Positions 39,667-47,383 of a stretch of DNA of 64,000 nucleotides are shown here, in pieces. A program made the position numbers and the translations under genes. The stretch comes from Staphylococcus schweitzeri. Its GTDB lineage: Bacteria; Bacillota; Bacilli; Staphylococcales; Staphylococcaceae. The notes below the pieces were generated by a model that searched no databases, was not told where the DNA came from, and worked only from the letters and a program-made list of their open reading frames with translations. Position 1 is the stretch's first letter, and every line of letters starts with the position of its first letter. The stretch covers positions 53,715 to 117,714 of the forward strand of contig NZ_PPQS01000026.1 of the NCBI RefSeq assembly GCF_002902405.1, read 5' to 3'.

Positions 39667-39743
39667 ATTGAGTGGGAATAATTATATATAGCAAATGATA
39701 GGCTGGAGTTACCGTAATTACGCGGTTTCCAGCCTTTTTTGGT
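39667..39743 (+). repeat. Direct repeat copy 2: duplicated guaA end and terminator (att site)
   Basis: Second copy of the ~75-bp sequence at 35746-35821, including the five terminal guaA codons and the terminator stem. Differences: T to A in ACCGTAATTAC and one extra T in the T run. Marks the right junction of the insertion. Confidence 0.9.
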
Positions 39744-39789
39744 ATTCTTAATATGGGCAACAGCATGTTATGAAATGATGGGAGTCATA

Positions 39790-39835
39790 TCTGTAGAAAT
39801 TGGCGTACCAATTTCTTTATGTTGGGGCCCCGCAG
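39790..39835. repeat. STAR-like intergenic repeat
   Basis: Contains GAAATTGG-cgta-CCAATTTC, a perfect 8-bp stem, followed by TATGTTGGGGCCCCGC. The GTTGGGGCCCC core and the flanking CTGTAGAAATTGG phrase are typical of the STAR-type repeats dispersed in S. aureus intergenic DNA. Confidence 0.65.
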
Positions 39836-39905
39836 TCAACTACTAGAGCCTACGATTTTGATTTTTATGTCCTGGGATCGGTTTCCTATTCTTATTAAAA
39901 AGTAT

Positions 39906-40298
39906 TTAAAAATCTATACTATTTATATTGAAATTTTTATTTATGGTTATGCCATAACTACTTTGTATTTCCGGTACTAAACTTTGCAATATTGGGTAAT
40001 AGTTATTAGCGAAACCAATAATAATGGAATTAATCACATTGATACTAAGTTCTTTATCTTCAGGTAATGCATTTTCTATTATTTTGATTAAGTCTATATA
40101 TTTTATTTCATCAGAATTTTTATGTGCTAAATACTTCATAAAATCAGTTTGCACTTTTTCGAAAACGCTATATCTTAAGTCCATTTGTACAAATATTAAG
40201 CTGACAGTTTTAGTTTCGAATTGACTTTGACCCAAAACTGAAGCAAGTTCTTCTATTGATTGATATAGCAATCTGATATCGCTGTTATCTTCAAGCAT
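39906..40298 (-). CDS. Uncharacterised protein paired with a secreted protein
   Basis: 130 residues, soluble, acidic and helical, with no recognised family. The ATG at 40298 follows AAAGGAG at eight bases; the GTG at 40307 overlaps that site. It starts 21 bp after the stop of the secreted 159-residue protein on the same strand, so the two form an operon. A secreted protein followed by a small cytoplasmic one could be a bacteriocin with its immunity protein, or a secreted factor with a chaperone. No direct evidence for either. Confidence 0.6.
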   Translation of the reverse strand: MLEDNSDIRLLYQSIEELASVLGQSQFETKTVSLIFVQMDLRYSVFEKVQTDFMKYLAHKNSDEIKYIDLIKIIENALPEDKELSINVINSIIIGFANNYYPILQSLVPEIQSSYGITINKNFNINSIDF

Positions 40299-40319
40299 AT
40301 GAAACACTCCTTTATCTTT

Positions 40320-40799
40320 TTAGAATAACCATGCAATGGCTTCTTTGACTACAGTTGAGACTATTCCAGCATCACCTTTACTTAGACCGGCATTTATTGC
40401 GCCTCGTTTAACCGCATCACCGACAGCGTTAGCTGGTACTTCTGACCATTTTAGCAATGGTTTCAATTCTTTTACAATACCTGAATACCCTTTATCAAAA
40501 ATATTTGCAGCTTTTTTGCCACCAACTTGTTGTATGACATTTTTTGCTTTGCCCTTGTTATCAATAATTAGCTTTATAGCAGTTTTAACTACTTTTGTTC
40601 CGCCAAATCGTTGTTGTGCTTCTGGATTCATTGGTAGGTTTGGATTGCGATTAATTTTCACGCCATTTATATTTTCGTATCTTTGGTGAACTGTTTTTGT
40701 ATTGTTTGATTGTATTTCATTTGCGTTAGTTAAAGGTGAAACAGACGTTAATAAAACGGCAGTCAAGACTAGTGAACCAATAGTTTTTGTGATTTTCAT
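40320..40799 (-). CDS. Small secreted protein, bacteriocin-like
   Basis: 159 residues. A clear signal peptide (MKITKTIGSLVLTAVLLTSV ... NANE) is cleaved near residue 27. The mature part is basic, with GGTKVVKTAIKLII and a hydrophobic, glycine-containing C-terminus ending DAGIVSTVVKEAIAWLF. Size and design resemble large secreted non-lantibiotic bacteriocins, but I recognise no family. AAAGGAG precedes the start. First gene of a two-gene operon. No cysteine residues. Confidence 0.65.
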   Translation of the reverse strand: MKITKTIGSLVLTAVLLTSVSPLTNANEIQSNNTKTVHQRYENINGVKINRNPNLPMNPEAQQRFGGTKVVKTAIKLIIDNKGKAKNVIQQVGGKKAANIFDKGYSGIVKELKPLLKWSEVPANAVGDAVKRGAINAGLSKGDAGIVSTVVKEAIAWLF

Positions 40800-40909
40800 T
40801 ATACATTTATCTCCTTTAATAGTGAATTTGCAAAATCAAATGTTTGAAATATAAGTATATAATCATTAAAAAACAAAGTGAGTGAAAAGTCTTAATTCGT
40901 ATAATTTAA

Positions 40910-41192
40910 TTAATTGTTTGCCCCAAAATAGAAAATGCCACTTAACACAATTATTAAAAGTAATGTACCTCTGAAAGAAGTCCAAGCTAATACAAGTGAA
41001 CATATTAAAAGTACTAATGAAGTGACTGTTTGTTAGAACCCAAAAAGTAATGATTCCATTATATAAGCAAAATAAATAGTTAGTGAAAAAATTGCTACAG
41101 CAAGTAACATTAGCCCTATGATTTTCAAAATTCCAGTTGTGTAGCCAGTAACTAATAAATTTTTCACATGAACTTGATTACCATATTGTCAT
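40910..41192 (-). pseudogene. Decayed second copy of the type VII operon membrane protein
   Basis: Minus-strand reading gives YGNQVHVKNLLVTGYTTG, then LKIIGLMLLAVAIFSL, a stop, and WTSFRGTLLLIIVLSG to FGAN. This aligns with the gene at 36242-36631 (FGDTVHISNLFVKGY, FFGTLLLLIIIV). The N-terminal third is deleted and one stop interrupts it. The homology continues upstream: 41193-41281 resembles 36632-36725 almost base for base. Confidence 0.8.
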
Positions 41193-41281
41193 CTCGTTCA
41201 TAAAATAGTTTAGAAGAGATTGCTATTAAATTTAATTGTTTTGCATAAGTGTCAGAATATTATTCTTAACTGTTAAGAGTC

Positions 41282-41710
41282 GTTAATTTATTTAAATCCA
41301 TTAAGATTGTTAGAGATTATTATGCGCTGAGAAACGCCACTGTTACAGTGGAAGATGAATTTGTATAACTAGATATGTTAATCGTAAATGTGGCGTCGTG
41401 AAACACGACTTCAAACATCGAGGACCAATCTATCTTTGAGATTGGTTAAAGATTGAAACATATGTAAGAAAATGACATAGTTTATGGAAAGCTCGATAAG
41501 TACTTAAAAAATCAATCTAGTTTGAAATCATGCATATCGTTTAATAAAATTTTTCGGAGAAATAAAAACCTTCTAAAAACGAAAAGGTTTATTTGATTTA
41601 TTTACTTGTATATTGTAAAAGATTACAATGAGTCTATAGATTATGTAGAGAACTCTAGTATGCCTTTTGAGTATATGTGGGGGTCTTTCTTTATATAAAA
41701 GGAGTTCCGA
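41282..41710. other. Gene-free stretch before the bacteriocin-like gene
   Basis: No ORF supported. A small hairpin CCACTGTTACAGTGG lies at about 41337-41351. A possible promoter for the next gene is TTTACT...TACAAT with 17-bp spacing at about 41600-41630. The phrase around 41330-41375 weakly resembles 38870-38920 inside the guaA island. Confidence 0.4.
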
Positions 41711-42043
41711 GTGGCAACACTAAAAGATGCTAAGACGGGTAAAAAGGAAATTTTGCCATCAACTGCAAAAGATAAAAATGGTAAAAATGTTACGTTAATT
41801 TATTTTGAAAAAGACGGTAAATTAGGTTTTTATGTGCAGAAAACACAAAAAGAACGCGGAGTAGGAAAATGCGTTTCTGGTATAGCGGGTGGCGCAGTGA
41901 CAGGAGGCACTACTTTAGGTCTTGCAGGTGCAGGAGTAGGAACAGTTACTATTCCGGTAATTGGGACAGTTAGTGGAGGCGTAGTTGGAGCTGTTGGTGG
42001 TGCTGTCGGCGGTGGACTAACCGGTGGAGCCACATTCTGCTAA
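41711..42043 (+). CDS. Glycine-zipper, bacteriocin-like small protein
   Basis: 110 residues. The first 50 are charged and soluble. The rest, from KCVSGIAGGAVTGG to GGGLTGGATFC, is a run of GxxxG-spaced glycines and small residues bounded by two cysteines about 55 residues apart, the composition of pore-forming class II bacteriocins and glycine-zipper toxins. No double-glycine leader or signal peptide is seen. Start is GTG at 41711, with AAAGGAG six bases upstream. A frameshifted two-helix membrane protein gene follows at 18 bp, as an immunity gene would. Bacteriocin function is inference. Confidence 0.65.
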   Translation: MATLKDAKTGKKEILPSTAKDKNGKNVTLIYFEKDGKLGFYVQKTQKERGVGKCVSGIAGGAVTGGTTLGLAGAGVGTVTIPVIGTVSGGVVGAVGGAVGGGLTGGATFC

Positions 42044-42061
42044 TAGTGTAGGAGTGATACC

Positions 42062-42240
42062 ATGAAAAAATTTTTAATATATGGGTATGTTCGTTCTTAT
42101 TTTTAGTAATAATATCATGGGTGATAATTAGTATAAAATTTGGTAATATCAGCACGACGCAAATATTAATTTCAAATCTGTTTATATTTATCGCTTATAT
42201 ACTATATTTAGTTAAGTTCATTCGTTTCAAAAAAAGATGA
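42062..42240 (+). pseudogene. Frameshifted two-helix immunity-like membrane protein
   Basis: ATG at 42062 runs into an A6-T5 tract and stops after 14 codons. One extra base in the A tract would give a 59-residue protein reading IFNIWVCSFLFLVIISWVII, then FGNISTTQILISN and a second helix ending KFIRFKKR. Two membrane helices with a basic tail are typical of small bacteriocin immunity proteins. It lies 18 bp behind the glycine-zipper gene. The break is in a homopolymer, so a sequencing error or phase variation is possible. Confidence 0.55.
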
Positions 42241-42331
42241 AAATACGTTTTTTGACCAGAACCTAATTGTGATAGCATATGAAAAGTGAGTAGTGTCCTT
42301 TTTTAATCTAATTTACTTATGAAGCGAAAAT

Positions 42332-42442
42332 AACGTGCAAGTAAAAAAACGACCTAAATCCCTTTAAAAACAAGGATTAGGTCGTATTTATTTGATAATG
42401 AATTTGTCTAGCGAATATAACGTGCAAGTAACGTGCAAATAA
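42332..42442. repeat. Three direct repeats around a hairpin
   Basis: AACGTGCAAGTAA occurs at 42332-42344 and 42419-42431, and as AACGTGCAAATAA at 42430-42442. Between them a 12-bp stem CGACCTAAATCC / GGATTAGGTCG (42350-42384) acts as a likely terminator. Short repeats beside a hairpin are common next to phage or SaPI integrase genes, so this may be an old att/int junction. Confidence 0.45.
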
Positions 42443-42616
42443 AAAATCATGCGTAATATGGTATATATTTTATATGTCTAGGTAAAGTTTATGAACCTAC
42501 AGATTTGAAATATTCTTCAGCAACTCCGTCTTTTATAATTCTTGAAATAACCGAGGTTTTTATTTTTACGTTGTTTTGAATTGTCTAAAATAGTCATACA
42601 TAATCTGTTTAAACCC
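42443..42616. other. ORF debris
   Basis: On the minus strand a 31-codon open fragment ends IKDGVAEEYFKSVGS and a stop near 42490. It has no start and no recognised family. Confidence 0.3.
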
Positions 42617-43201
42617 TTACTTAAGCTTGTAAAATGCGGAAATAAGTTTTCCTTTTTTAGTTATTTTTTCTTGGTATATTTTAAATCCACAATTATTGCA
42701 ATAAAATTCTTTCAAATTCTTATTATCATACCAATCAACACAAATATGTCTTAGTGCAGTACGATCATAAATTTCAGAAGCAATAGATAAGGCATAGTCC
42801 ATTACAATTTCTCCTGGTATATGCTTTTTGTGTTTATCGCTCCTACCTAATTTAGTTATTAATAATGCTTGAAATTCTCCATTCTTTTTAGCATCAGACG
42901 AGATTTTTCTTTTCGTTTTTCCACTAACGTCTTTTTCAAGCTTTATATTTACAATTTTTAAGCAGAAGTATCCCATTATTTCAAGGTCTGATTTATCTAT
43001 AATTAAATACGTACGAATGGAATTTAGATCGTTCATTTTTATTGCTTTATGTTTTAGGAAATGTGCTATTGAAGGGTTTAAAGATGTTTGGAATTTCTTG
43101 GTTTCTTGACTTATATAGTTATGAAAGAGGGCGTTGTCCTTTATAGCATTTCTGAGATTAGAAATGCTATAAATAAAGTGATTAAGATTTTTTGTTTTCA
43201 T
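42617..43201 (-). CDS. GNAT acetyltransferase, TacT/AtaT-like toxin candidate
   Basis: 194 residues from ATG 43201. The C-terminal half shows a GNAT fold: FQALLITKLGRSDKHKKHIP stands where the acetyl-CoA loop is, followed by GEIVMDYALSIASEIYDRTA and the final strand pair HICVDWYDNKNLKEFYCNNCGF. This plan, LGRLAVD...G-ALL..A...VDA.......FY...GF, is that of toxin acetyltransferases of TacT/AtaT type that acetylate aminoacyl-tRNA. The upstream small gene overlaps its start. An alternative TTG start at 43279 would give 220 residues. Toxin role is inference. Confidence 0.65.
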   Translation of the reverse strand: MKTKNLNHFIYSISNLRNAIKDNALFHNYISQETKKFQTSLNPSIAHFLKHKAIKMNDLNSIRTYLIIDKSDLEIMGYFCLKIVNIKLEKDVSGKTKRKISSDAKKNGEFQALLITKLGRSDKHKKHIPGEIVMDYALSIASEIYDRTALRHICVDWYDNKNLKEFYCNNCGFKIYQEKITKKGKLISAFYKLK

Positions 43202-43334
43202 GTAATTTAAGAAATGGATTTGTTTTTTGTGGGTTATTTTTAATTCTGTTCTTAAATGGTTTGAATTTTGCGGTTGCAAATATGATAGCAGCTTCTTTTG
43301 ACAAAGTAATAGAACCTTTTTCTTCTGGTACCAT
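43182..43334 (-). CDS. 50-residue small protein, antitoxin candidate
   Basis: Starts at 43334 with AAGGAG eight bases upstream, reads MVPEEKGSITLSKEAAIIFA then TAKFKPFKNRIKNN, and ends HENKKS. It overlaps the first codons of the GNAT gene by 20 bp in another frame, so translation is coupled. The first part, a strand followed by a helix, is compatible with a short ribbon-helix-helix-like element, but no family is recognised. Size, order and overlap are those of a toxin-antitoxin pair. Confidence 0.55.
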   Translation of the reverse strand: MVPEEKGSITLSKEAAIIFATAKFKPFKNRIKNNPQKTNPFLKLHENKKS

Positions 43335-43517
43335 GATATTCACTCCTTGTACAATTGGATTTAAATCTTATAAAATAATTTTACTATATAAAATAGGTTG
43401 TGTAAATAGTTTCTTATTGTTACCAAATAATATGTTTGGAAGCGTTATGTAATGCCAATCAACACCGAAGTTCTCATGTCCTCTTTCCTTTTACGACTAC
43501 ATATATTGTTAATAATA

Positions 43518-43612
43518 TTGAAATAATAAACTTATAGTGATAATATTTATTTAACTGACCCATGAGAGTAGGAACCCCACCATACGGGAATTTCGAAATC
43601 ATGGGTTTTTTT
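43518..43612 (+). ncRNA. Candidate ~60-nt small RNA with own promoter and terminator
   Basis: A near-consensus promoter, TTGAAA (43518-43523), 17 bp, TAATAT (43541-43546), predicts a start near 43553. Sixty bases later a terminator ends in seven T residues. The closing stem ACCCATGA (43558-43565) with TCATGGGT (43599-43606) embraces a loop with AACCCCACC and ATACGGGAA, so C-rich unpaired bases, often used by staphylococcal sRNAs, are present. No ORF fits. I cannot name it. Confidence 0.6.
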
Positions 43613-43852
43613 GTCTTAAAGGATTGATGCAATAGATAAAGTAGCCATTCTAATATATGGAGAATTTATCAGCTGAAAATTAAAACAGATATGGGTTTTC
43701 TTCATTAAATCATTTTTTCTATAAGGAAACAGAGGCAACGCTACTGTCACCTCTGCTTGAAATAATTAGGATGAAATACTCTGAGTTTATAAACGTCCAC
43801 ACCCAAACCCTCCAAACCCCAGACTACACCTACATCTCACTCCCTCGAACAC
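43613..43852. other. Intergenic stretch downstream of the sRNA candidate
   Basis: No gene. One hairpin CAGAGG...CCTCTG at about 43730-43755, and a pyrimidine-rich, C-rich run at 43800-43850 next to the end of the DUF1304 gene. Confidence 0.35.
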
Positions 43853-44212
43853 TTACCAAAGCATTGATATGAGTGCCAATACTGGCAATGTACCTTGTTT
43901 GAAAAAGATGCTGATATTGCTTGAAAGGCCACCATAAATAGCAACGCCAATGATATACACTAAAATAGCTGTGCATATTTCTTTTGAATTAATACTGAAA
44001 AACAAACCGTATATTAGCAAAACTCCTATTAAACCGTTATATACACCTTGGTTCTTCAAAAGCAATTTAATATTTTTGTCTTTCAATTTATCGACGCTTA
44101 TATTAAATGTCTCGCTGGTCTTTTTGGAAGTTGTAGCAATCGTTTCAAGGTACATAATATAGAAAAACTCTAATGATACAAATATGACTAAAATTGTCGA
44201 GATGATATTCAC
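43853..44212 (-). CDS. DUF1304 family membrane protein
   Basis: 119 residues with four membrane helices; the first reads ISTILVIFVSLEFFYIMYLE and the conserved NQGVYNGLIGVLLIYG marks the DUF1304 family. AGGAGCG precedes the ATG at 44212. It lies 18 bp downstream of the NAD(P)-binding reductase gene on the same strand, so the two probably form an operon. Function unknown. Confidence 0.85.
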   Translation of the reverse strand: MNIISTILVIFVSLEFFYIMYLETIATTSKKTSETFNISVDKLKDKNIKLLLKNQGVYNGLIGVLLIYGLFFSINSKEICTAILVYIIGVAIYGGLSSNISIFFKQGTLPVLALISMLW

Positions 44213-44230
44213 TGTAACGCTCCTTTATTA

Positions 44231-45076
44231 TTAAATATTTTCTTGTAAAAATGATTGCAGTGTCTGTGGTTGATCATTGACTAATTTTTGGAAATCATTG
44301 GATTCTTGCTCTAATAATCCTCTTGCTCCTGCGTCGTACATTGATGCCAATAATGCACCAAAGCCTTTAGGTTCATCGTACATTTCTGCAAATGCCTCTA
44401 ATGAAACGGGTTCATATTTAATTTCTGTGCCTGATGCCTCAGATAAAATTGCAGCAAGTTCTTTCATATCATAACTGTAGCCTGATAATAAATAGCGTTT
44501 GCCCCAAGTATCTGGATTTTTAATAATAGCAATGACACCTCTAGCAATATCATTTCTTGTAATATAACTAATACGGCCATCACCAGCTGGATAAATCAGT
44601 TTGTGCATATTCATTAATTCTGGTAAATATGGTTTAAGTGGATCCATGTACATCGCCATTCTTACACACGTATAGTCAATGCCACTTGTTGCCAATAGAC
44701 GTGCTGCATAACCGAAATAAGGACTCATATGGAATGGATTATTATGCTGATCTGCGTAATAACCTATGAAAATGATATGAGAAACGCCACTTTGTTTTGC
44801 GGCATATACTAAGTTTTCCACTTCAGGAATACGTTTGAATGATGGATGGATAATACTTGGAATAAATACAACGGTATCCATTCCTTTAAATGCTTCTACC
44901 ATGCTATCTTGATTAAAATAATCTAATTGTCGTACAGAAACCTTTCCATGCCAATCTTCTGGTACTTTCTCAACATTTCTAATACCAATATGAAAATGAT
45001 CTATCTTATTTGCAATGGCTTGATTTGTAATATGTGTGCCTAAATGACCTGTAGCACCTGTTAATATAATATTCAT
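44231..45076 (-). CDS. NAD(P)-binding atypical SDR (NmrA/YtfG-like quinone reductase)
   Basis: 281-residue Rossmann protein. NIILTGATGHLGTHITNQ is the atypical-SDR/NmrA glycine motif (GATGxLG) binding NADP, and YYADQHNNPFHMSPYFGYAA lies at the active-site side. It lacks the classical YxxxK catalytic pair at its usual spacing, as in YtfG/QOR2-type quinone reductases or NmrA redox sensors. ATG at 45076 is used because GAGGAG sits at about nine bases; ATG at 45085 overlaps it. Substrate unknown. Confidence 0.82.
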   Translation of the reverse strand: MNIILTGATGHLGTHITNQAIANKIDHFHIGIRNVEKVPEDWHGKVSVRQLDYFNQDSMVEAFKGMDTVVFIPSIIHPSFKRIPEVENLVYAAKQSGVSHIIFIGYYADQHNNPFHMSPYFGYAARLLATSGIDYTCVRMAMYMDPLKPYLPELMNMHKLIYPAGDGRISYITRNDIARGVIAIIKNPDTWGKRYLLSGYSYDMKELAAILSEASGTEIKYEPVSLEAFAEMYDEPKGFGALLASMYDAGARGLLEQESNDFQKLVNDQPQTLQSFLQENI

Positions 45077-45438
45077 TGACTTCATCTCCTCATCTTTATA
45101 TTCATAACATAATACTTATTTAGTGATTATCAAAACATTTGGTTTTATAAAAAATTGTAATCTGTATTTATTGTCGCTGTGTTTAGTAAATACGCATATA
45201 TTATTAGCATTGAAAATACCACAATGACTAAGTTTAGTTGATGAGTATCACTAAGATCTTTGAAAATTCCAACAAGGTACTGCGACAATATGGTGTCATT
45301 TTTGTGTCTGAAAGTTTTACAGTTTTGATAAATAAAATGGTATAAAGTGAGAATTGTATAAAAATAAGTATTGGTGGATAAGAATTGATTAATAACTGTT
45401 AGCATTTTCTTAATTACCTTAACAATGATTCAAGTTTA

Positions 45439-45483
45439 GTTAAATGAAGTTTAATTTGAATGGCGATAATACATCAATATAAT
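45439..45483 (+). promoter_or_regulatory. ssl1 promoter with SaeR site
   Basis: SaeR-type repeat GTTAA-N6-TTTAA at 45439-45454, then 23 bp, then TATAAT at 45478-45483. A perfect palindrome ATTACGTAAT lies at 45501-45510 in the leader. From 45086 to here I see no gene. Confidence 0.75.
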
Positions 45484-45547
45484 GTAGGTAGATTGTTCAT
45501 ATTACGTAATTGAAAAATCAAATTTAAATAGATTGGGGCTTAAAATT

Positions 45548-46228
45548 ATGAAATTTAAAGCGATAGCTAAAGCAAGTTTAGCATTAGGAATGTTAGCAAC
45601 AGGTGTAATTACATCGAATGTACAATCAGTACAAGCGAAAACAGAAGTTAAACAACAAAGTGAATCAGAGTTGAAACACTATTATAATAAACCAATTTTA
45701 GAGCGTAAAAATGTGACTGGATTTAAATATACTGATGAGGGTAAACACTATTTAGAAGTCACAGTAGGGCAACAGCATTCTCGAATTACTTTACTTGAAT
45801 CTGATAAAGATAAATTTAAAGACGGAGAAAACTCAAATATAGATGTGTTTATCCTTAGAGAAGGTGACAGTAGACAAGCAACAAATTACTCAATTGGTGG
45901 CGTTACAAAATCAAATAGTGTGCAGTATATTGATTATATCAATACGCCAATTTTAGAAATCAAGAAAGGTAATGAAGATGTACTTAAAGATTTTTACTAC
46001 ATTTCAAAAGAAGACATCTCGCTAAAAGAACTTGATTTTAGATTAAGAGAACGTTCAATCAAACAACATGGCCTATATTCGAACGGTCACAAACACGGTC
46101 AAATTACAATTACAATGAAAGATGGCAAATCACATACAATCGATTTAAGTCAGAAACTTGAAAAAGAACGTATGGGTGAGTCAATCGACGGTAGACAAAT
46201 ACAAAAAATTCTAGTTGAAATTAAATAA
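45548..46228 (+). CDS. ssl1: Staphylococcal superantigen-like protein 1
   Basis: 226-residue secreted protein. The signal peptide ends near VQSVQAKT (about residue 30). The mature part has an N-terminal OB fold (KHYYNKPILERKNVTGF) and a C-terminal beta-grasp domain introduced by [14 protein letters not shown], the SSL/superantigen signature. SSL1 has been reported to inhibit host matrix metalloproteases and to affect neutrophil signalling. ATG 45548 is chosen: TTG at 45533 lies inside the ribosome site TTGGGGC. It is the first gene of the vSa-alpha ssl array. Confidence 0.93.
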   Translation: MKFKAIAKASLALGMLATGVITSNVQSVQAKTEVKQQSESELKHYYNKPILERKNVTGFKYTDEGKHYLEVTVGQQHSRITLLESDKDKFKDGENSNIDVFILREGDSRQATNYSIGGVTKSNSVQYIDYINTPILEIKKGNEDVLKDFYYISKEDISLKELDFRLRERSIKQHGLYSNGHKHGQITITMKDGKSHTIDLSQKLEKERMGESIDGRQIQKILVEIK

Positions 46229-46281
46229 TACTTTCTAACAACAAAAGCTATGTTGAGTAGTACTTGTTATGGAAATATATA

Positions 46282-46317
46282 GAAGTTAAGCGACGTACTG
46301 TTGCTTAGCTTCTTTTT
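46282..46317 (+). terminator. ssl1 terminator
   Basis: GAAGTTAAGC pairs with GCTTAGCTTC, then a T run. The same sequence family recurs behind ssl2, ssl3, ssl5 and ssl6. Confidence 0.85.
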
Positions 46318-46399
46318 CAATCGTCAAAGTTACCTAATCATCCACAGACGAAGCAACTATTATCTTTTACTTAACAAACTTAATCGAGTTTTATGAATA

Positions 46400-46444
46400 G
46401 TTAAAAATAGGTTAATGTCAATATCTGAATACAGCGCCTATAAT
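46400..46444 (+). promoter_or_regulatory. ssl2 promoter with perfect SaeR site
   Basis: Exact GTTAA-N6-GTTAA at 46400-46415, 23 bp, TATAAT at 46439-46444; palindrome variant TTTACGTAAT at 46462-46471. Confidence 0.8.
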
Positions 46445-46507
46445 ATGATTGTATGGTTCGATTTACGTAATAAAACAATCTAATATAATAGATTGGAGCA
46501 TACAACT

Positions 46508-47203
46508 ATGAAAATGAAATCAATTGCAAAAGTAAGTTTATTATTAGGAATTTTAGCAACAGGTGTAAACACTACAACGGAAAAACCAGTATATGCCGAA
46601 AAGAAACCTATTGTAATAAGTGAAAATAGCAAAAAATTAAAAGCTTATTATACTCAACCTAGTATTGAATATAAAAATGTGACAGGTTATATCAGTTTCA
46701 TTCAACCAAGTATTAAATTTATGAATATCATAGATGGTAATACTGTTAATAATCTTGCTTTAGTTGGCAAAGATAAGCAACATTATCATGCGGGTGTACA
46801 TCGTAATCTTAATATCTTTTACGTTAATGAGGATAAGAGATTTGAAGGTGCAAAGTACTCTATTGGGGGTATCACAAGTGCAAACGATAAAGCTGTCGAC
46901 CTAATAGCAGAAGCAAGAGTTATTAAAGCAGATCATATTGGTGAATATGATTATGACTTTTTCCCATTTAAAATAGATAAAGAAGCAATGTCATTGAAAG
47001 AGATTGATTTTAAATTAAGAAAATACCTTATTGATAATTATGGTCTTTACGGTGAAATGAGTACAGGGAAAATTACCGTCAAAAAGAAATACTATGGAAA
47101 GTATACATTTGAATTGGATAAAAAGTTACAAGAAGACCGTATGTCCGATGTTATCAATGTTACAGATATTGATAGAATTGAAATCAAAGTTAGAAAAGCA
47201 TAA
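46508..47203 (+). CDS. ssl2: Staphylococcal superantigen-like protein 2
   Basis: 231-residue secreted SSL. Signal peptide ends around PVYAEKK. OB-fold start LKAYYTQPSIEYKNVTGY, beta-grasp signature AMSLKEIDFKLRKYLIDNYG. C-terminal DRMSDVINVTDIDRIE belongs to the SSL subgroup whose C-domain can bind sialylated glycans; whether SSL2 keeps that activity is not decided by sequence alone. ATG 46508 follows TTGGAG at nine bases. Confidence 0.93.
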   Translation: MKMKSIAKVSLLLGILATGVNTTTEKPVYAEKKPIVISENSKKLKAYYTQPSIEYKNVTGYISFIQPSIKFMNIIDGNTVNNLALVGKDKQHYHAGVHRNLNIFYVNEDKRFEGAKYSIGGITSANDKAVDLIAEARVIKADHIGEYDYDFFPFKIDKEAMSLKEIDFKLRKYLIDNYGLYGEMSTGKITVKKKYYGKYTFELDKKLQEDRMSDVINVTDIDRIEIKVRKA

Positions 47204-47244
47204 CACACATACTTGACGACGAAATAATTTGAAATTGAAATAGA

Positions 47245-47284
47245 GAGGTTAAGTGACGATCAAACGTTGCTTAACTTCTTTTTA
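47245..47284 (+). terminator. ssl2 terminator
   Basis: GAGGTTAAG pairs with CTTAACTTC, then T run. Confidence 0.82.
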
Positions 47285-47383
47285 GTGCTTAAAAATCATT
47301 TCAAAGGCACATAGAAACGCCACATAAATCTTAAAATTACTAATTATTTTTTGCTTAAATTACTTAATAATACTTCAAAAATT

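Larger units (their letters stand above)
35746..39743 (+). mobile_element. SaPI-site insertion at guaA carrying a type VII toxin module
   Basis: Segment bounded by the two ~75-bp guaA-derived direct repeats. Inside, in order: the tail of a terminase small subunit gene, a membrane protein gene, a small helical protein gene and a lipase-toxin gene on the minus strand, then a DUF1433-like gene and a broken GNAT gene on the plus strand. No integrase, primase, replication origin or capsid-size genes remain. I read it as a SaPI remnant whose body was replaced by, or deleted down to, a toxin cassette. Confidence 0.8.

Noticed and set aside
42332..42442. CRISPR array from the three AACGTGCAAGTAA repeats
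   Set aside because: Repeats are 13 bp, unevenly spaced, two overlap, and no cas gene is present. No CRISPR array was seen anywhere in the window.
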